Positions 25,089 to 35,797 are shown, counted from the stretch's first letter. The stretch: 64,000 nucleotides of DNA from Desulfobacterales bacterium (GCA_016931455.1 JAFGES010000128.1:1-64000); one strand, 5' to 3'. Notes: a model not told the origin generated them from the letters alone. Program-made: numbers and translations.

Positions 25089-25436
25089 CTACTTAGAAGT
25101 TGCCTTATGCCAGCCACCCAGAAGACGACCTATTTCTGCCACCATGACCGATACGTGATTGTATTGACCGTTCGTGAGCCACCCCCACCGGGCCGCCAGA
25201 CGCAAGTAAACCTTCATTCTAGCCAGTGCCTCGTCTGTCTGGATCAGACGTTCAAGCCTTTCACGGCCTCTCCGAAGATTGGCCTCCTCCATCTTTTCCC
25301 TCAAATCAAAAGCGGCATCCAGGAGCCGCTTGGTAAATGTATGGCGGTGGGCCTTAGGAAAATTGTTGGTAACCGGCAGAAGCCATGTCAAAAGATCGAA
25401 ACTTCTTGTGAAGATCACCATTTCCTGGCCGGCCAT
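25089..25436 (-). CDS. avd: Avd accessory variability determinant (four-helix bundle)
   Basis: 115 residues, all-helical and basic, the usual length for Avd. Motifs: FTRSFDLLTWLLPVTNNFPKAHRHTFTKRLLDAAFDL (N-terminal helices, the FPK.....L pattern of the S23/Avd four-helix-bundle family) and ARMKVYLRLAARWGWLTNGQYNHVSVMVAEIGRLLGGW at the C-terminus. Avd forms a pentameric barrel that binds the DGR RT and the template RNA and is needed for cDNA synthesis. AAGGAG lies 5 nt before the ATG. It sits directly upstream of the TR, as in the Bordetella phage DGR. Confidence 0.92.
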   Translation of the reverse strand: MAGQEMVIFTRSFDLLTWLLPVTNNFPKAHRHTFTKRLLDAAFDLREKMEEANLRRGRERLERLIQTDEALARMKVYLRLAARWGWLTNGQYNHVSVMVAEIGRLLGGWHKATSK

Positions 25437-25527
25437 TTAAACTCCTTTCGCATACCCATTTCCTCCATTATTGCAATGATCATTTCATCGCCATATTTCC
25501 TATGGGCCTCAAATTACAAAAATCGTA

Positions 25528-25587
25528 AAAAAAGAACAGAGAGACAGAGTCCAAAGTATCAGAGATCAGAATAGAAAAATTATGGGG
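25528..25587 (-). promoter_or_regulatory. Conserved 3' flank of target 2, next to the variable repeat
   Basis: The counterpart of 20757-20816, with three mismatches in 60 bp, covering the stop codon and 3' untranslated region of target 2. Outside the variable repeats the two target genes differ much more in their coding sequence, so this short non-coding stretch is unusually conserved. Confidence 0.55.
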
Positions 25588-27751
25588 CAAGCACCACCCG
25601 AAAACCGATGTGGTGGTGCCAGTAGTCAGGGAGGTCCCTGCCACGGCAAGCGCAGCGAACGTACGCAGCACTGCTGCCGAACGAGCCACCCCGCAGCACA
25701 CGGAGCATCTGATTTCCTGCCTCCAGATCCTCTCGCCCATCATCGGGATTATATGGATAATGATACGCGGGGTTTTTCCAGTCCTTGCCCCACAGACTCC
25801 TCGTCCACTCCCATACATTGCCCGCCATGTCGCTTGCGCCAAAGGGACTGTCTCCTTTTGGAGAATACCGACCGACCGGTGAGGTGCCTCCTGTGCCACT
25901 TTCCGAACTGTTGAGTCTCGATGGGTCCCAGGTATTTCCCCAGGGAAAAATCCTTCCGTCCGTTCCCCTGGCCGCCTTTTCCCATTGGGCCTCAGTCGGC
26001 AGACGGTACTGCTTGCCGGTTTTTTTACGCAGCCACTCACAGTAGGCCACGGCATCATGCCAGGATACGTTCACTACGGGATGGTCACCCCTGTCTTCAG
26101 GATAATCCGAGCCTTCCCAACCCGAAGGGGGTTGATGGCCCGTGTCTTTCACAAAGGCCTGGTACTCGGCGTTGGTTACAGGATATTTGCCGATGGTGTA
26201 TTCAGGGAGTTCAATTTTATGTTGGGGTTTCTCATTGTCATTCGCATTTTTGTCGTCTTCATTTGAACCCATAAGAAATGTTCCCGCAGGTATGGAAACC
26301 AGTTGAGGTTCCATTACACCAACGTTGGCTGTTGATGGGGTCAATCCCGGAACCTCGGTTCTGCGGGTCAGGGTGAAATACAAACGGATTTCATCAGGCT
26401 TAAGACCTGTGAAATTGAATTCAACCCTCTCGGGCGGGTGCAGGATAAGCAGGCGTCTTACTGAATCCTTACTTAGAAAGGGGACCAAGACCGACGGCGG
26501 TTCCAACTTCTCCTTTTGTGCATTGTCTCCTTTCTCTATACTGAGACGGGACTGGCTGAGGTAATATTTCTCCAGATCACTCAGAAGATGAGGGGTGGCT
26601 TGCAGCCGGTTATAGAGTTCCGGATAGATATGTTGAATTGCAACCACTTTGGCAAGGCGAACGGGTTTAATGTCTCCGATTTGCCTTTTCGTGACCAGGT
26701 GCCAGAGAAAAAGAAAAACATTGATGGTGCGTTTGACCTGCCGCGGGTTGTTGCCCAAGGCCTCGGCAAACACCCTTGGACATTCTTCGTGAGGCCATTG
26801 CTCTATAAGACGGCTTACAAACTCCGTCATTTTGCCCTTTTCAATGGGAGGAATTCGAAAGGGGAGCTGGATAATCTTTTCAAGATACCTGGCTCCGGAG
26901 ATCAGAAATTCAGCCTTGCCCTCATCCGGCACGCCGAGTGCTTTTCCCAGCTCACGGTATTTGTTTTCAACAGCCCGTGTGATCACATCCTGGTCCAGTC
27001 CAAGCAGGAACACGCACCCCGGCACATCCAAGAAAAGCTTGATGGATTCAAGAACCTCCACCGCTTTTTCAGGGAGGCATCGATCAAGATCGTCCACAAA
27101 AACAACCAGACAGCGATTCTTTTTGACAATATGCTCATTCACCAGGGAGCGGAATTTATCCTGAAACTGATCGAGAAACTGCACCTGTTCGATGTGTAAT
27201 TTAGATCGCTCTCGATGGATGGCGGATAAGAGATTTTCAGCCGCGGATTTTTCACCTTTATCTTTCAACGCTTTCAACAGATCGGCGAGCATCTTTGCTC
27301 CCGGAATGAAGGATAGCCCGATTTGAAGCCCGCTTTGCCCCGCGCCGGCGGCAAGCTTGCCCCAGTCGATCTGCACCCCTCCGACCTTCTCCCTCTCAAC
27401 GCTCCGGTAAAGGGAGGTTTCAAGATCCTCCATCTTGGAAAGCGCATCCTTTTCATCCTGCTCCTCGATGGCCGCCTTCAAGGAACCGAGCACCTTGAGC
27501 AGCAGCGCCCGCCACAGGCTCTCTTCCCCTCCGTAGCGCCAGGGATCGAACCAGACCCCCTGACAGTGTTCGGGAAGTTTATTTTGCACCATCATCATTA
27601 AGGATGTCTTCCCAGAACCCCAGGACCCGAATAATCCCATGGTCAGCGGAGTTCTCGTGGATGGGTCGGAAACCATCTCCGCTATTGCGGCAACATAGGG
27701 TTCAAAATCCAGGAGATCACGGCCGGCCGGCAGGTCATCAAGAATACGCAT
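25580..27751 (-). CDS. KAP-family P-loop NTPase with C-terminal FGE/C-type-lectin domain; DGR target 2
   Basis: 723 residues. A KAP-type P-loop domain fills the N-terminal part: LTMGLFGSWGSGKTSLM (Walker A 42-50), GVWFDPWRYGGEESLWRALL, Walker B LVVFVDDLDRC (215-225), LFLDVPGCVFLLGLDQDVI, and NNPRQVKRTINVF, a KAP hallmark. The FGE/lectin domain spans 481-723 ([67 protein letters not shown]). Residues 682-722 form the variable repeat, with all 11 template Asn positions changed. KAP NTPases are often membrane-associated and recur in phage-defence systems; no clear membrane helix is seen here, though 147-162 is hydrophobic. I chose ATG at 27751 (AGGA upstream) over a TTG 6 bp earlier. It is the first gene of the cassette. 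Confidence 0.92.
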   Translation of the reverse strand: MRILDDLPAGRDLLDFEPYVAAIAEMVSDPSTRTPLTMGLFGSWGSGKTSLMMMVQNKLPEHCQGVWFDPWRYGGEESLWRALLLKVLGSLKAAIEEQDEKDALSKMEDLETSLYRSVEREKVGGVQIDWGKLAAGAGQSGLQIGLSFIPGAKMLADLLKALKDKGEKSAAENLLSAIHRERSKLHIEQVQFLDQFQDKFRSLVNEHIVKKNRCLVVFVDDLDRCLPEKAVEVLESIKLFLDVPGCVFLLGLDQDVITRAVENKYRELGKALGVPDEGKAEFLISGARYLEKIIQLPFRIPPIEKGKMTEFVSRLIEQWPHEECPRVFAEALGNNPRQVKRTINVFLFLWHLVTKRQIGDIKPVRLAKVVAIQHIYPELYNRLQATPHLLSDLEKYYLSQSRLSIEKGDNAQKEKLEPPSVLVPFLSKDSVRRLLILHPPERVEFNFTGLKPDEIRLYFTLTRRTEVPGLTPSTANVGVMEPQLVSIPAGTFLMGSNEDDKNANDNEKPQHKIELPEYTIGKYPVTNAEYQAFVKDTGHQPPSGWEGSDYPEDRGDHPVVNVSWHDAVAYCEWLRKKTGKQYRLPTEAQWEKAARGTDGRIFPWGNTWDPSRLNSSESGTGGTSPVGRYSPKGDSPFGASDMAGNVWEWTRSLWGKDWKNPAYHYPYNPDDGREDLEAGNQMLRVLRGGSFGSSAAYVRCACRGRDLPDYWHHHIGFRVVLAP
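25586..25708 (-). repeat. DGR variable repeat 2 (VR2)
   Basis: 123 bp aligned without gaps to the TR. Within the variable core 16 of 17 differences are at TR adenines in coding orientation. The exception is a C-to-T change at 25643, silent in an Arg codon. A further non-adenine difference at 25588 is at the edge of the repeat. All 11 TR Asn codons are changed (Gly, Ser, Ser, Tyr, Gly, Asp, Leu, Tyr, His, His, His). VR2 and VR1 differ from each other at most of these sites, so they were mutated independently. Confidence 0.95.
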
Positions 27752-27916
27752 GCTCAATTCCTTAACTAAGCGAAGTTGTCAATTTTTTCGCGCTTTTCCA
27801 TCATTTTAGGTCAAAGAAAAACCCTTTTCAGCCTTACCACCGGATATTGCCTTTGACAATAAAAATGTCGATCGGTTAAAATTCTTGATTAGATATCATT
27901 CCAATTCCATTAATCA

Positions 27917-27943
27917 TTGACACCGGTTGTCTTTTCTTATAAA
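27917..27943 (+). promoter_or_regulatory. Candidate promoter upstream of fabH
   Basis: TTGACA (27917-27922), 15 bp, TATAAA (27938-27943), about 80 bp before the fabH start. The spacing is short but both boxes are good. A second TTGACA at 27853-27858 has no convincing -10. Confidence 0.5.
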
Positions 27944-28025
27944 TATTTTCGGATAAGGAATAGGAAAGACAGCTATATTTTATTTTCATTTTTCAAATGA
28001 TAAAAATTTATAGGTGATTAGATTT

Positions 28026-29024
28026 ATGTTCCATTCACATATCATTGGTACGGGTTCAGCAATACCCAAAAGAATTCTATCGAATAAAGAGCTCGAAAGT
28101 TTAATCAATACTTCCGATGAATGGATTGTCCGGCGCACCGGCATTAAAACACGGCATATCTGTTCAAAAGATGAAAATGAAAGTTCTACCGATTTAGCCT
28201 TGCAAGCATCCTTGAAAGCTATTGAAATGGCGGGGATTTCCGCAGACAAATTGGATATGATCGTTATGGGTACCGTAACGCCGGACTACCAGTTCCCATC
28301 CACAGGATGCATGGTTCAAAATGCTCTTAAAGCGAATAAGGCAGCTGCTTTTGATGTGTCGGCCGGATGTTCGGGTTTTCTATATGCTCTATCCATGGTA
28401 GATAACGCAATTCGATCCGGCAATTGCAAAACCGCACTCGTTGCAGGTGTCGAGCGGCTTTCAAGCATCATCAACTGGCAGGATCGAAGCACGTGTGTTT
28501 TACTGGCGGACGGCGCCGGCGCCGTGGTAGTCAATGCAACGGAAGAAAACAGAGGAATTTTGTCTACCCATATAAGATCGGACGGAAAATACTGGGATCT
28601 CCTTTATTCCTCATATGTATATGGAAAATCCTATAGGCCCGAGTTGCTGGAAAGTATCGACATGAAGCCTTTTTACTTGAAGATGGAGGGCAACCGGCTT
28701 TTCAAAAAGGCGATCCGGTGCCTGTCTCTAATTGCTCAGGAAGCAATGGAAACCAACTCCATTTGCAGTGAAGATATCAGTCTTGTCATTCCGCATCAGG
28801 CAAACATTCGAATTATCGAGGGGCTTGCCAATAACTTGAACATTCCCATGGAGAAAGTGTATATCAATATTCAAAAATACGGCAATACCTCTTCGGCCTC
28901 GATACCGATCGCATTGGATGAAGCCAACCGGGAAGGTCGGCTAAAGAAAGGCGACTATGTGCTTATCGTCAGTTTTGGGGCAGGTTTGACATGGGCATCT
29001 TCTATATTTCAATGGTCCATATAG
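28026..29024 (+). CDS. fabH: 3-oxoacyl-ACP synthase III
   Basis: 332 residues. It condenses an acyl-CoA starter with malonyl-ACP to start fatty acid synthesis in the cytosol. The catalytic triad is Cys115 (DVSAGCSGFLY), His257 (IPHQAN) and Asn287 (YGNTSSAS). TSDEWIVRRTGIKTRH and the glycine-rich end (GDYVLIVSFGAGLTWAS) are also typical. I prefer the ATG at 28026, with AGGTGA 7 nt upstream, over the GTG at 28014, which overlaps that site. It heads a cluster with ispF, cysS, uvrB and uvrC, all on the same strand. KAS III paralogs in secondary pathways look alike, but the ordinary length and context favour the housekeeping role. Confidence 0.92.
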   Translation: MFHSHIIGTGSAIPKRILSNKELESLINTSDEWIVRRTGIKTRHICSKDENESSTDLALQASLKAIEMAGISADKLDMIVMGTVTPDYQFPSTGCMVQNALKANKAAAFDVSAGCSGFLYALSMVDNAIRSGNCKTALVAGVERLSSIINWQDRSTCVLLADGAGAVVVNATEENRGILSTHIRSDGKYWDLLYSSYVYGKSYRPELLESIDMKPFYLKMEGNRLFKKAIRCLSLIAQEAMETNSICSEDISLVIPHQANIRIIEGLANNLNIPMEKVYINIQKYGNTSSASIPIALDEANREGRLKKGDYVLIVSFGAGLTWASSIFQWSI

Positions 29025-29039
29025 TTCATAATTATTGAA

Positions 29040-29507
29040 ATGCAAATCGGTCTTGGATATGATGTTCATCAATTGGTTGCGGGACGAAATCTCGTATTGG
29101 GGGGCATAACGATTCCTTTTGAAAAGGGATTGCTGGGGCATTCAGATGCCGACGTACTCGTTCATGCCATCTGTGATGCACTTTTAGGCGCTGCGGGACT
29201 CGGCGATATCGGCATTCATTTTCCGGATAGCGATCCTAAATTTAAAGATATCTGCAGCATGAAACTTCTGGCCGACACTTATGAAATGACCCGCGGGAAA
29301 GGATTTAAAATTATAAATCTGGATTCAACCGTTTTTGCCGAAGCCCCGAAACTTGCTCCGTATAAAAAGGCGATGCAAGAAAATATTGCCCGCACCCTTG
29401 GAATTGAACCGACTTATGTGAATATTAAAGCCACAACCACTGAAGGACTCGGTATAATTGGAAGAGGGGAGGGTATTGCGGCCATGTGCATTGTTCTAAT
29501 TGATTAA
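29040..29507 (+). CDS. ispF: 2-C-methyl-D-erythritol 2,4-cyclodiphosphate synthase
   Basis: 155 residues, standard length. It converts CDP-ME 2-phosphate to MEcPP in the non-mevalonate isoprenoid pathway, matching the dxs and ispA genes later in the window. The metal ligands are in GYDVHQL (Asp8, His10) and LLGHSDADVLVHAICDALLGA (His42). DIGIHFPDSDPKFK and TTTEGLGIIGRGEGIAA complete the signature. The start lies 15 bp after fabH. Confidence 0.96.
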   Translation: MQIGLGYDVHQLVAGRNLVLGGITIPFEKGLLGHSDADVLVHAICDALLGAAGLGDIGIHFPDSDPKFKDICSMKLLADTYEMTRGKGFKIINLDSTVFAEAPKLAPYKKAMQENIARTLGIEPTYVNIKATTTEGLGIIGRGEGIAAMCIVLID

Positions 29508-29570
29508 ATCCTCATGGTCGTAACCTGGAGAGAAACCTTATTTTAATTTTTTAATTTAAAGAAAAGATTT

Positions 29571-31019
29571 ATGCCAATCCGAATATACAATACGCTAAGC
29601 AAAAAGAAAGAAATCTTTGAACCCAAGGACCCCGGTAAAGTCAGCATGTATGTATGCGGCCCGACGGTTTACGACTCTTGTCATATCGGTCATGCAAGGT
29701 CCGTTATTGTTTTTGATGTTATCGCCCGGTATTTTAAAGCAAAAGGTTATGCGTTGACCTATGTTCGGAATTTCACGGATGTCGATGATAAAATCATTAA
29801 CCGCGCAAACGAACTGGGCCTTGATATCAAAGAAATTGCTGAAAAATATATTCAGGAATTTTATGAGGATATGGATGCTATCAATGTGGAGAGAGCTACG
29901 ATTGAACCCCGTGCGACGGAACATATTGACGCAATTATACGTGTCATTGAAAAGTTGATCGAAAAGAAAATTGCATACTCGATAGATGGTGATGTTTATT
30001 TTGCTGTTGAGAAATTCAAGAACTACGGCAAATTGTCCGGACGCAGACTGGAAGATATGGAAGCCGGCGCACGCGTGGATATTGACAAAAGAAAACATAA
30101 TTTTTTTGATTTTGCTTTATGGAAATCAGCCAAACCCGGCGAACCGGCCTGGGACAGTCCGTGGGGGCAGGGGAGGCCGGGATGGCATATTGAGTGTTCG
30201 GCGATGAGTACTCAATATCTGGGTGAATCTTTTGATATCCATGGCGGTGGAAAAGACCTGATTTTTCCGCATCATGAAAACGAAATCGCCCAATCGGAAG
30301 CAGCCTTTGAAAAACCTTTTGCCAAATATTGGATTCATAATGGTTTTGTTAATATTAATCAGGAAAAAATGTCGAAATCACTCGGTAATTTTATGATGAT
30401 CAAAGATGTTTTAAAACTTTATCATCCTGAAGCAGTACGCCTTTTTCTACTATCCAACCATTACCGTAGCCCGATTGATTTTACGGATAAAGCGCTCAGT
30501 GAAGCCGGTGCGGGTCTTGATAAAATCTATGCCCTGCTTGAACGTATTGAAAAAACCTTCGGCCCAACATCGGATAATGATTTTGAACAGGCCGGTAATG
30601 AAAAATATTGGAAAAAATTCTGCGCAGCAATGGACAATGATTTTAATACCGCCTTGGGTATCGGCAACCTTTTTGATGCCGTCCGCAATGCCAATCGACT
30701 GTTGGACAAGCACGAAGGCGACCTTTCTTCACAGACCGCTGAAGCGATCCGATCCGAAAGAACACAAATCATTAAAATGGGCAAAATACTCGGTATCCTT
30801 CTGGAGTCACCGCTTGAGTATTTTGATAAAAAGAAATCCCAAAGCATCGAAAAACAATCAATTGATTCAGCTGAAATTGAAAAAATGGTTCACGAACGCG
30901 AAGAGGCCAGAAAGTCAAAGCAATGGGCAAAGGCGGATCAAATCAGAAAGCAGCTTGCCGACATGAATATTCTTCTTGAAGATCGTCCGGAAGGCACGGT
31001 TTGGAAAATCGGTGATTGA
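29571..31019 (+). CDS. cysS: Cysteinyl-tRNA synthetase
   Basis: 482 residues. Class I aminoacyl-tRNA synthetase that charges tRNA-Cys. Motifs: [19 protein letters not shown] (HIGH motif with a zinc-binding Cys), [13 protein letters not shown] (second zinc Cys), [19 protein letters not shown] (zinc His), and KMSKSLGNF (KMSKS loop). The C-terminal helical anticodon region ends [34 protein letters not shown]. It follows ispF by 63 bp and is followed at once by uvrB. Confidence 0.97.
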   Translation: MPIRIYNTLSKKKEIFEPKDPGKVSMYVCGPTVYDSCHIGHARSVIVFDVIARYFKAKGYALTYVRNFTDVDDKIINRANELGLDIKEIAEKYIQEFYEDMDAINVERATIEPRATEHIDAIIRVIEKLIEKKIAYSIDGDVYFAVEKFKNYGKLSGRRLEDMEAGARVDIDKRKHNFFDFALWKSAKPGEPAWDSPWGQGRPGWHIECSAMSTQYLGESFDIHGGGKDLIFPHHENEIAQSEAAFEKPFAKYWIHNGFVNINQEKMSKSLGNFMMIKDVLKLYHPEAVRLFLLSNHYRSPIDFTDKALSEAGAGLDKIYALLERIEKTFGPTSDNDFEQAGNEKYWKKFCAAMDNDFNTALGIGNLFDAVRNANRLLDKHEGDLSSQTAEAIRSERTQIIKMGKILGILLESPLEYFDKKKSQSIEKQSIDSAEIEKMVHEREEARKSKQWAKADQIRKQLADMNILLEDRPEGTVWKIGD

Positions 31020-31039
31020 TTCATTCTAATCGTTTAATT

Positions 31040-33037
31040 ATGTCTTCCTTCAATTTAGTTTCAAGTTTTACCCCGCAAGGCGATCAGCCCACCGCCATTA
31101 AAGCGCTATCTGCCGCCGTCTTATCCGGAAAAAAACATAATTTGCTAATTGGAGTCACCGGTTCCGGGAAAACATTTACCATGGCCCATGTTATCGGCCG
31201 AGTGAATAAACCGACTTTGGTTATTGCACCGAACAAAACGCTTGCGGCTCAATTGTACAATGAGTTCAAAAATCTTTTTCCGGAAAATGCCGTTGAATAT
31301 TTTGTAAGCTATTATGATTATTATCAGCCCGAAGCTTATATTCCTTCCAGCGACACGTATATCCAGAAAGATTCTTCCATCAATGAAATAATTGACAAAC
31401 TTCGCCATTCAGCCACAAGATCGGTATTATCACGCAGGGATGTCATTGTTGTCGCCAGTGTATCCTGCATATTCGGACTTGGAGCACCTGAAGATTATCT
31501 GGCAATGCGGATCAATATTGAAAAAAATATGGAACTGGATGGTGAAGCGTTACTCCGCGATCTCGTCACCCTGCACTATGAACGCAGTGATATTGATTTT
31601 TATCGGGGTGTCTTTCGGGTCAGAGGTGATCGGGTTGAAATCTTTCCGGCCTACGAAGAAAATATGGGGGTTCGAATCGAATTTTTTGGTGATCAAGTTG
31701 AATCTATTTCCGAATTCGATCCCCTAAAAGGCCATATGAAAAAATCATTGGAAAATATTTCAATTTATCCGGCAAGTCACTATGTCACACAAAAAACGAC
31801 ATTAAAAAAGACTGTTGAATCCGTTTCACTGGAGCTAAAGGAAAGAATTCAATATTTTCGAAATGAAAATAAGCTCATTGAAGCGCAGCGAATCGAAGAA
31901 CGCACCCATTTTGATTTAGAAATGCTACAGGAACTGGGGTATTGTAATGGTATTGAAAATTACTCACGCCACTTGACGGGAAGGGCACCCGGAGAACCTC
32001 CTCCGACCCTTTTGGATTACTTTCCAAACGATTTTTTGATGTTTATTGATGAAAGCCACATTACGGTACCTCAGCTGCATGCCATGTATGCCGGCGATCG
32101 ATCCCGTAAGCAAACATTGGTTCAATATGGTTTTAGGCTCCCCTCGGCATTGGATAACCGACCGCTTAAATTTGAAGAATTCGAGTTAAGAGTGAACCAG
32201 GTCGTTTATGTCTCCGCAACCCCTTCTCACTATGAATCGGAAAAGTCTATCGGCGCAATTGTGGAACAAATCGTACGACCGACAGGACTGATGGATCCTC
32301 AAATCAATGTGCGCAAGGCCGAGAATCAGGTGGATAATCTTTATGAAGAGATTTTGATTCGAAAACAAAGGAACGAAAGAGTACTGGTATGCACGTTGAC
32401 AAAGCGAATGGCGGAAGATCTGACCGAATATTATTCCGATTTAGGCATTAAAGTCCGTTATCTCCATTCGGATATCAGTACTTTAGAAAGAATGGACATC
32501 ATTCGGGACCTTCGATTGGGCAAATTTGATGTTCTTATCGGCATCAACCTTTTGCGTGAAGGTCTTGACATACCCGAAGTCTCATTAGTGGCGATCCTTG
32601 ATGCCGATAAAGAAGGTTTTCTGCGTTCGGAACGATCACTTGTTCAAACATCGGGTCGAGCGGCCAGAAACGTCAAAGGAACCGTAATCATGTATGCGGA
32701 TCAAATGACAAATTCAATGCAGCTGGCAATTCAAGAGACCTGTCGGCGCCGAAAGATTCAGGAATCCTACAATAAAAAACACCATATTACTCCGGAAACC
32801 ATCAAAAAAGATATTACTTCCGTTTTTGATTCCGTCTATGAATCAGACTACGTGACCGTGGACAAGGTTTCGGAAACCTTGGCGGAATACGGTAGTTCCG
32901 ACAATCTGGATGACATTATTCACACCCTGGAAAGTGAAATGAATCAAGCGGCTAAGAATCTCGAATTCGAAAAAGCAGCTGAGCTTCGTGACCGGATTAA
33001 AGCACTGAAAAAAACAATGGTATTTGAGTGCTTATGA
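31040..33037 (+). CDS. uvrB: Excinuclease ABC subunit B
   Basis: 665 residues. The helicase-like damage-verifying subunit of nucleotide excision repair; it receives DNA from UvrA and recruits UvrC. Walker A is [10 protein letters not shown]. The beta-hairpin region is [29 protein letters not shown]. The DEAD-like box is MFIDESH, and [30 protein letters not shown]-type motif V/VI follows (here [10 protein letters not shown]). A C-terminal UVR motif pairs with UvrC. I prefer ATG at 31040; a TTG at 31016 overlaps the cysS stop. Its stop overlaps uvrC by 4 bp. Confidence 0.97.
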   Translation: MSSFNLVSSFTPQGDQPTAIKALSAAVLSGKKHNLLIGVTGSGKTFTMAHVIGRVNKPTLVIAPNKTLAAQLYNEFKNLFPENAVEYFVSYYDYYQPEAYIPSSDTYIQKDSSINEIIDKLRHSATRSVLSRRDVIVVASVSCIFGLGAPEDYLAMRINIEKNMELDGEALLRDLVTLHYERSDIDFYRGVFRVRGDRVEIFPAYEENMGVRIEFFGDQVESISEFDPLKGHMKKSLENISIYPASHYVTQKTTLKKTVESVSLELKERIQYFRNENKLIEAQRIEERTHFDLEMLQELGYCNGIENYSRHLTGRAPGEPPPTLLDYFPNDFLMFIDESHITVPQLHAMYAGDRSRKQTLVQYGFRLPSALDNRPLKFEEFELRVNQVVYVSATPSHYESEKSIGAIVEQIVRPTGLMDPQINVRKAENQVDNLYEEILIRKQRNERVLVCTLTKRMAEDLTEYYSDLGIKVRYLHSDISTLERMDIIRDLRLGKFDVLIGINLLREGLDIPEVSLVAILDADKEGFLRSERSLVQTSGRAARNVKGTVIMYADQMTNSMQLAIQETCRRRKIQESYNKKHHITPETIKKDITSVFDSVYESDYVTVDKVSETLAEYGSSDNLDDIIHTLESEMNQAAKNLEFEKAAELRDRIKALKKTMVFECL

Positions 33038-34845
33038 TTTTAATTGAAAAATTATCCCGGGTTTCTTCCGAACCCGGTGTATATTTAATGAAAGATGCAG
33101 CCGATAATATTATTTACGTCGGCAAGGCGAGAAATCTGAAAAAGCGGCTGACCTCCTATTTTGGGATATCGGGGCAATTTGACGGTAAAACAGTCGCTCT
33201 AATAAAACAAGTATCTGATTTTGAAACGATTATAACCGGAACCGAAAAGGAAGCATTGATTCTCGAATCGAATCTTATTAAACATCATCGACCCAGATAC
33301 AATGTGATCCTCAAAGATGACAAACGGTATCCTTCACTACGATTAGACACCAAACAACCCTATCCTAATCTATCGATTGTTCGCAAAACGGAAAATAACG
33401 GCGCATTGTATTTTGGTCCCTTTTCATCTGCTCAAGCAGTCCGCGAGACACTGAGAATAATCAATAAAACTTTTAAACTTCGCAAATGCAAATCCCAAAC
33501 TTTTAAAAACCGGGTTCGCCCGTGTCTGAATTATCAGATGGGATTATGCCTGGCACCCTGTTGTCTGGATGTGGATAAAAGTCAATACAATGAGATCGTT
33601 AAAGAAGTCATTGCCTTTCTAAAAGGAAAAACACCTGAACTCATACGCAAAATAAAAGCCGATATGACGGCAGCGGCCGAAGCCCGGGATTATGAAGCGG
33701 CAGCAGTCTTGAGAGATAAAATGTATGCCCTTGGAAAAACCATTGAGAAACAGATTTCGGTGACAACGGATTTTAAGGACAGGGATGTCATCGGTCTGGC
33801 CAAATCCAATGAGTTTTCAATCATTACGATCCTTTTTGTTCGTGGCGGATTTATTCTGGGTAGCCGGCATTTTCGCTTTAAAGAGACGATGTCGACCGAT
33901 GCGGAAATGCTTGGAAGCTTCATCAAACAGTATTATGAAACATCTAATTTTGTCCCGAAAGAGATTATAGTTCCCATCTTACCGGAAGATTCCACCTTGA
34001 TCTCAGACTGGTTAAAAAGCATCAAAGGAACAAAAGTCAATATTCTGCAGCCCCAAAGAGGAGAAAAAGCTCTTCTTTTAAAAATGGCCGACCAGAACGC
34101 GGAAAATGAGCTCAAGGAAATGATCATTTCGATTGAATCGGATACGGATTTACTGTTTCGGCTTTCCAAGGTTCTTCAAATGGACAAAATCCCCAGGCAA
34201 ATTGAGTGCTTAGATAATTCCAATATTTCCGGCACCGAGGCGGTAGCCGGCATTGTGGTTTTTAAAGACGGAAAACCGGACAAGCGCTTCTATCGAAAAT
34301 ATAAGATTAAATCCGTTGTGAAGCAAAACGATTATGCTTACATGGCCGAGGTACTGAAACGTCGGTATAAAAAAGCTGAAAATTCTGAACATTTTCCTGA
34401 TCTTTTAATGGTCGATGGGGGTAAAGGTCAGCTCAATATTGCCGTTTCCGTTACAAAAAGTCTGGGGTTGGAGGATAAATTCGAAGTGATCGGAATCGCA
34501 AAGAAAGATGAAAAAAAGGGAGAAACTCAAGACAAAATTTATAAACCCGGTCGGACAAATCCTTTAAACTTCGGTAGGGAAGGGGAACTTCTTCTTTTTC
34601 TTCAAAGGGTGCGGGATGAGGCCCATCGTTTTGCAATTTCTTTTCACCGCAAACGCCGAGCCAAAAAATCAATGGCTTCTATCCTTGACACGATTCCGGG
34701 AGTAGGTAAAAAAAGAAAAGTAATGCTCTTGAAACATTTTGGAAGCATAAAAAAAATCCGGGCAGCAACACTCGATGAAATAAGCGCTGTGCCCGGAATA
34801 AATCGTACCGTGGCCCAAGCCGTGCAAAAAGCATTGAAAACTTAG
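33034..34845 (+). CDS. uvrC: Excinuclease ABC subunit C
   Basis: 603 residues. It makes both incisions in nucleotide excision repair. The N-terminal GIY-YIG nuclease domain ([26 protein letters not shown]) makes the 3' cut. A UVR motif near 195-230 ([15 protein letters not shown]) binds UvrB. The RNase H-like domain ([34 protein letters not shown]) makes the 5' cut, and tandem helix-hairpin-helices end the protein ([33 protein letters not shown]). The ATG overlaps the uvrB stop (ATGA), which is why it is chosen over the GTG 6 bp upstream. Confidence 0.97.
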   Translation: MILIEKLSRVSSEPGVYLMKDAADNIIYVGKARNLKKRLTSYFGISGQFDGKTVALIKQVSDFETIITGTEKEALILESNLIKHHRPRYNVILKDDKRYPSLRLDTKQPYPNLSIVRKTENNGALYFGPFSSAQAVRETLRIINKTFKLRKCKSQTFKNRVRPCLNYQMGLCLAPCCLDVDKSQYNEIVKEVIAFLKGKTPELIRKIKADMTAAAEARDYEAAAVLRDKMYALGKTIEKQISVTTDFKDRDVIGLAKSNEFSIITILFVRGGFILGSRHFRFKETMSTDAEMLGSFIKQYYETSNFVPKEIIVPILPEDSTLISDWLKSIKGTKVNILQPQRGEKALLLKMADQNAENELKEMIISIESDTDLLFRLSKVLQMDKIPRQIECLDNSNISGTEAVAGIVVFKDGKPDKRFYRKYKIKSVVKQNDYAYMAEVLKRRYKKAENSEHFPDLLMVDGGKGQLNIAVSVTKSLGLEDKFEVIGIAKKDEKKGETQDKIYKPGRTNPLNFGREGELLLFLQRVRDEAHRFAISFHRKRRAKKSMASILDTIPGVGKKRKVMLLKHFGSIKKIRAATLDEISAVPGINRTVAQAVQKALKT

Positions 34846-34864
34846 GGCCTCATGTTAATTTTTT

Positions 34865-35797
34865 TTACAGTTTGGCCATAGCATCTACCAAATCTTGAAC
34901 TGCAGCTGCTGATTTTTTGAGGCCGGCTTCTTCTTCTGCAGTCAGTTTGATCTCGATGATTTCTTCAACACCGTTTAAGCCTAATTTTACAGGTACACCG
35001 ACAAAAAGGTTGTTGATCCCATACTCGCCTTCGAGATAGGTGGCGCAAGGAATAATCATCTTCTTGTCTTTCAGGATCGATTCGGCCATAACTACTGCAC
35101 CGGATGCAGTTGCATAGAATGCGCTACCGGTCTTGAGCAGTTTAACAATCTCCGCCCCACCGTTTGCGGTTCTGTCACACATCGCATCAATTTTCTCTTT
35201 TGATATCAATTCGGTAATTGGAATACCGGCAACGGTAGAATAGCGTGGCAGCGGAACCATTGTATCGCCATGTCCACCCAGAACAAATGCATTGATACAT
35301 TCTACTGAAACATTCAGCTCTTCCGCAATAAAACATCTGAAACGTGCTGAGTCGAGCGCACCTGCCATACCCATCACTCTGTTTTTGGGGAAACCACTGG
35401 TTTCAAATGCAACATGGCACATCGCATCCAGCGGATTGGCGACAACGATAATGATTGCATTCGGAGACAAGGGTGCAGTTTTGCTGACAACATCTTTCAT
35501 AATTTTTGAGTTGATACCCAAAAGATCGTCACGGCTCATACCCGGTTTTCTCGGTACACCTGAGGTGATAATGATGATATCGGATCCGGCAGTCGCCTCA
35601 TACCCTTTGGAGGAACCGGTAAGATGGGCGTCATGCCCTTCAATTGGTGCAGCTTCAGCAAGATCCAGAGCCTTTCCTTCGGGCAACCCGTCAATAATAT
35701 CAACCAAAACCACATCGCACAGCTCTTTTTCAGCCAGACGCTGGGCGCAAGTACCGCCAACCATACCGGCTCCGATTACGCTTACTTTTTTGTCCAT
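34865..35797 (-). CDS. mdh: Malate dehydrogenase
   Basis: 310 residues of the LDH-like MDH type. NAD-dependent interconversion of malate and oxaloacetate in the TCA cycle. Nucleotide-binding motif [16 protein letters not shown], substrate arginine region [31 protein letters not shown], and catalytic His in [16 protein letters not shown]. An MDH of this type is normal in sulfate reducers that run oxidative TCA reactions. GGAGAATG lies just before the start. It is convergent with uvrC (19 bp apart). Confidence 0.95.
   Translation of the reverse strand: MDKKVSVIGAGMVGGTCAQRLAEKELCDVVLVDIIDGLPEGKALDLAEAAPIEGHDAHLTGSSKGYEATAGSDIIIITSGVPRKPGMSRDDLLGINSKIMKDVVSKTAPLSPNAIIIVVANPLDAMCHVAFETSGFPKNRVMGMAGALDSARFRCFIAEELNVSVECINAFVLGGHGDTMVPLPRYSTVAGIPITELISKEKIDAMCDRTANGGAEIVKLLKTGSAFYATASGAVVMAESILKDKKMIIPCATYLEGEYGINNLFVGVPVKLGLNGVEEIIEIKLTAEEEAGLKKSAAAVQDLVDAMAKL

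Larger units (their letters stand above)
20757..27751 (-). mobile_element. Diversity-generating retroelement (DGR) cassette with two NTPase-lectin targets
   Basis: All elements are on the minus strand, in the order target 2 (25580-27751), avd (25089-25436), template repeat (24917-25039), reverse transcriptase (23956-24720), target 1 (20809-23952). Variable repeats lie at the 3' end of each target (25586-25708 and 20815-20937). The three repeats are 123 bp, align without gaps, and differ almost only at adenines of the template in coding orientation. Such an arrangement and mutation pattern define a DGR. The reverse transcriptase lacks its catalytic palm motifs, so present activity is doubtful (see that entry). 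Confidence 0.95.

Noticed and set aside
25107-25574. 155-codon plus-strand frame opposite avd
   Set aside because: Shadow of avd and its flank; its protein shows no recognisable motif.
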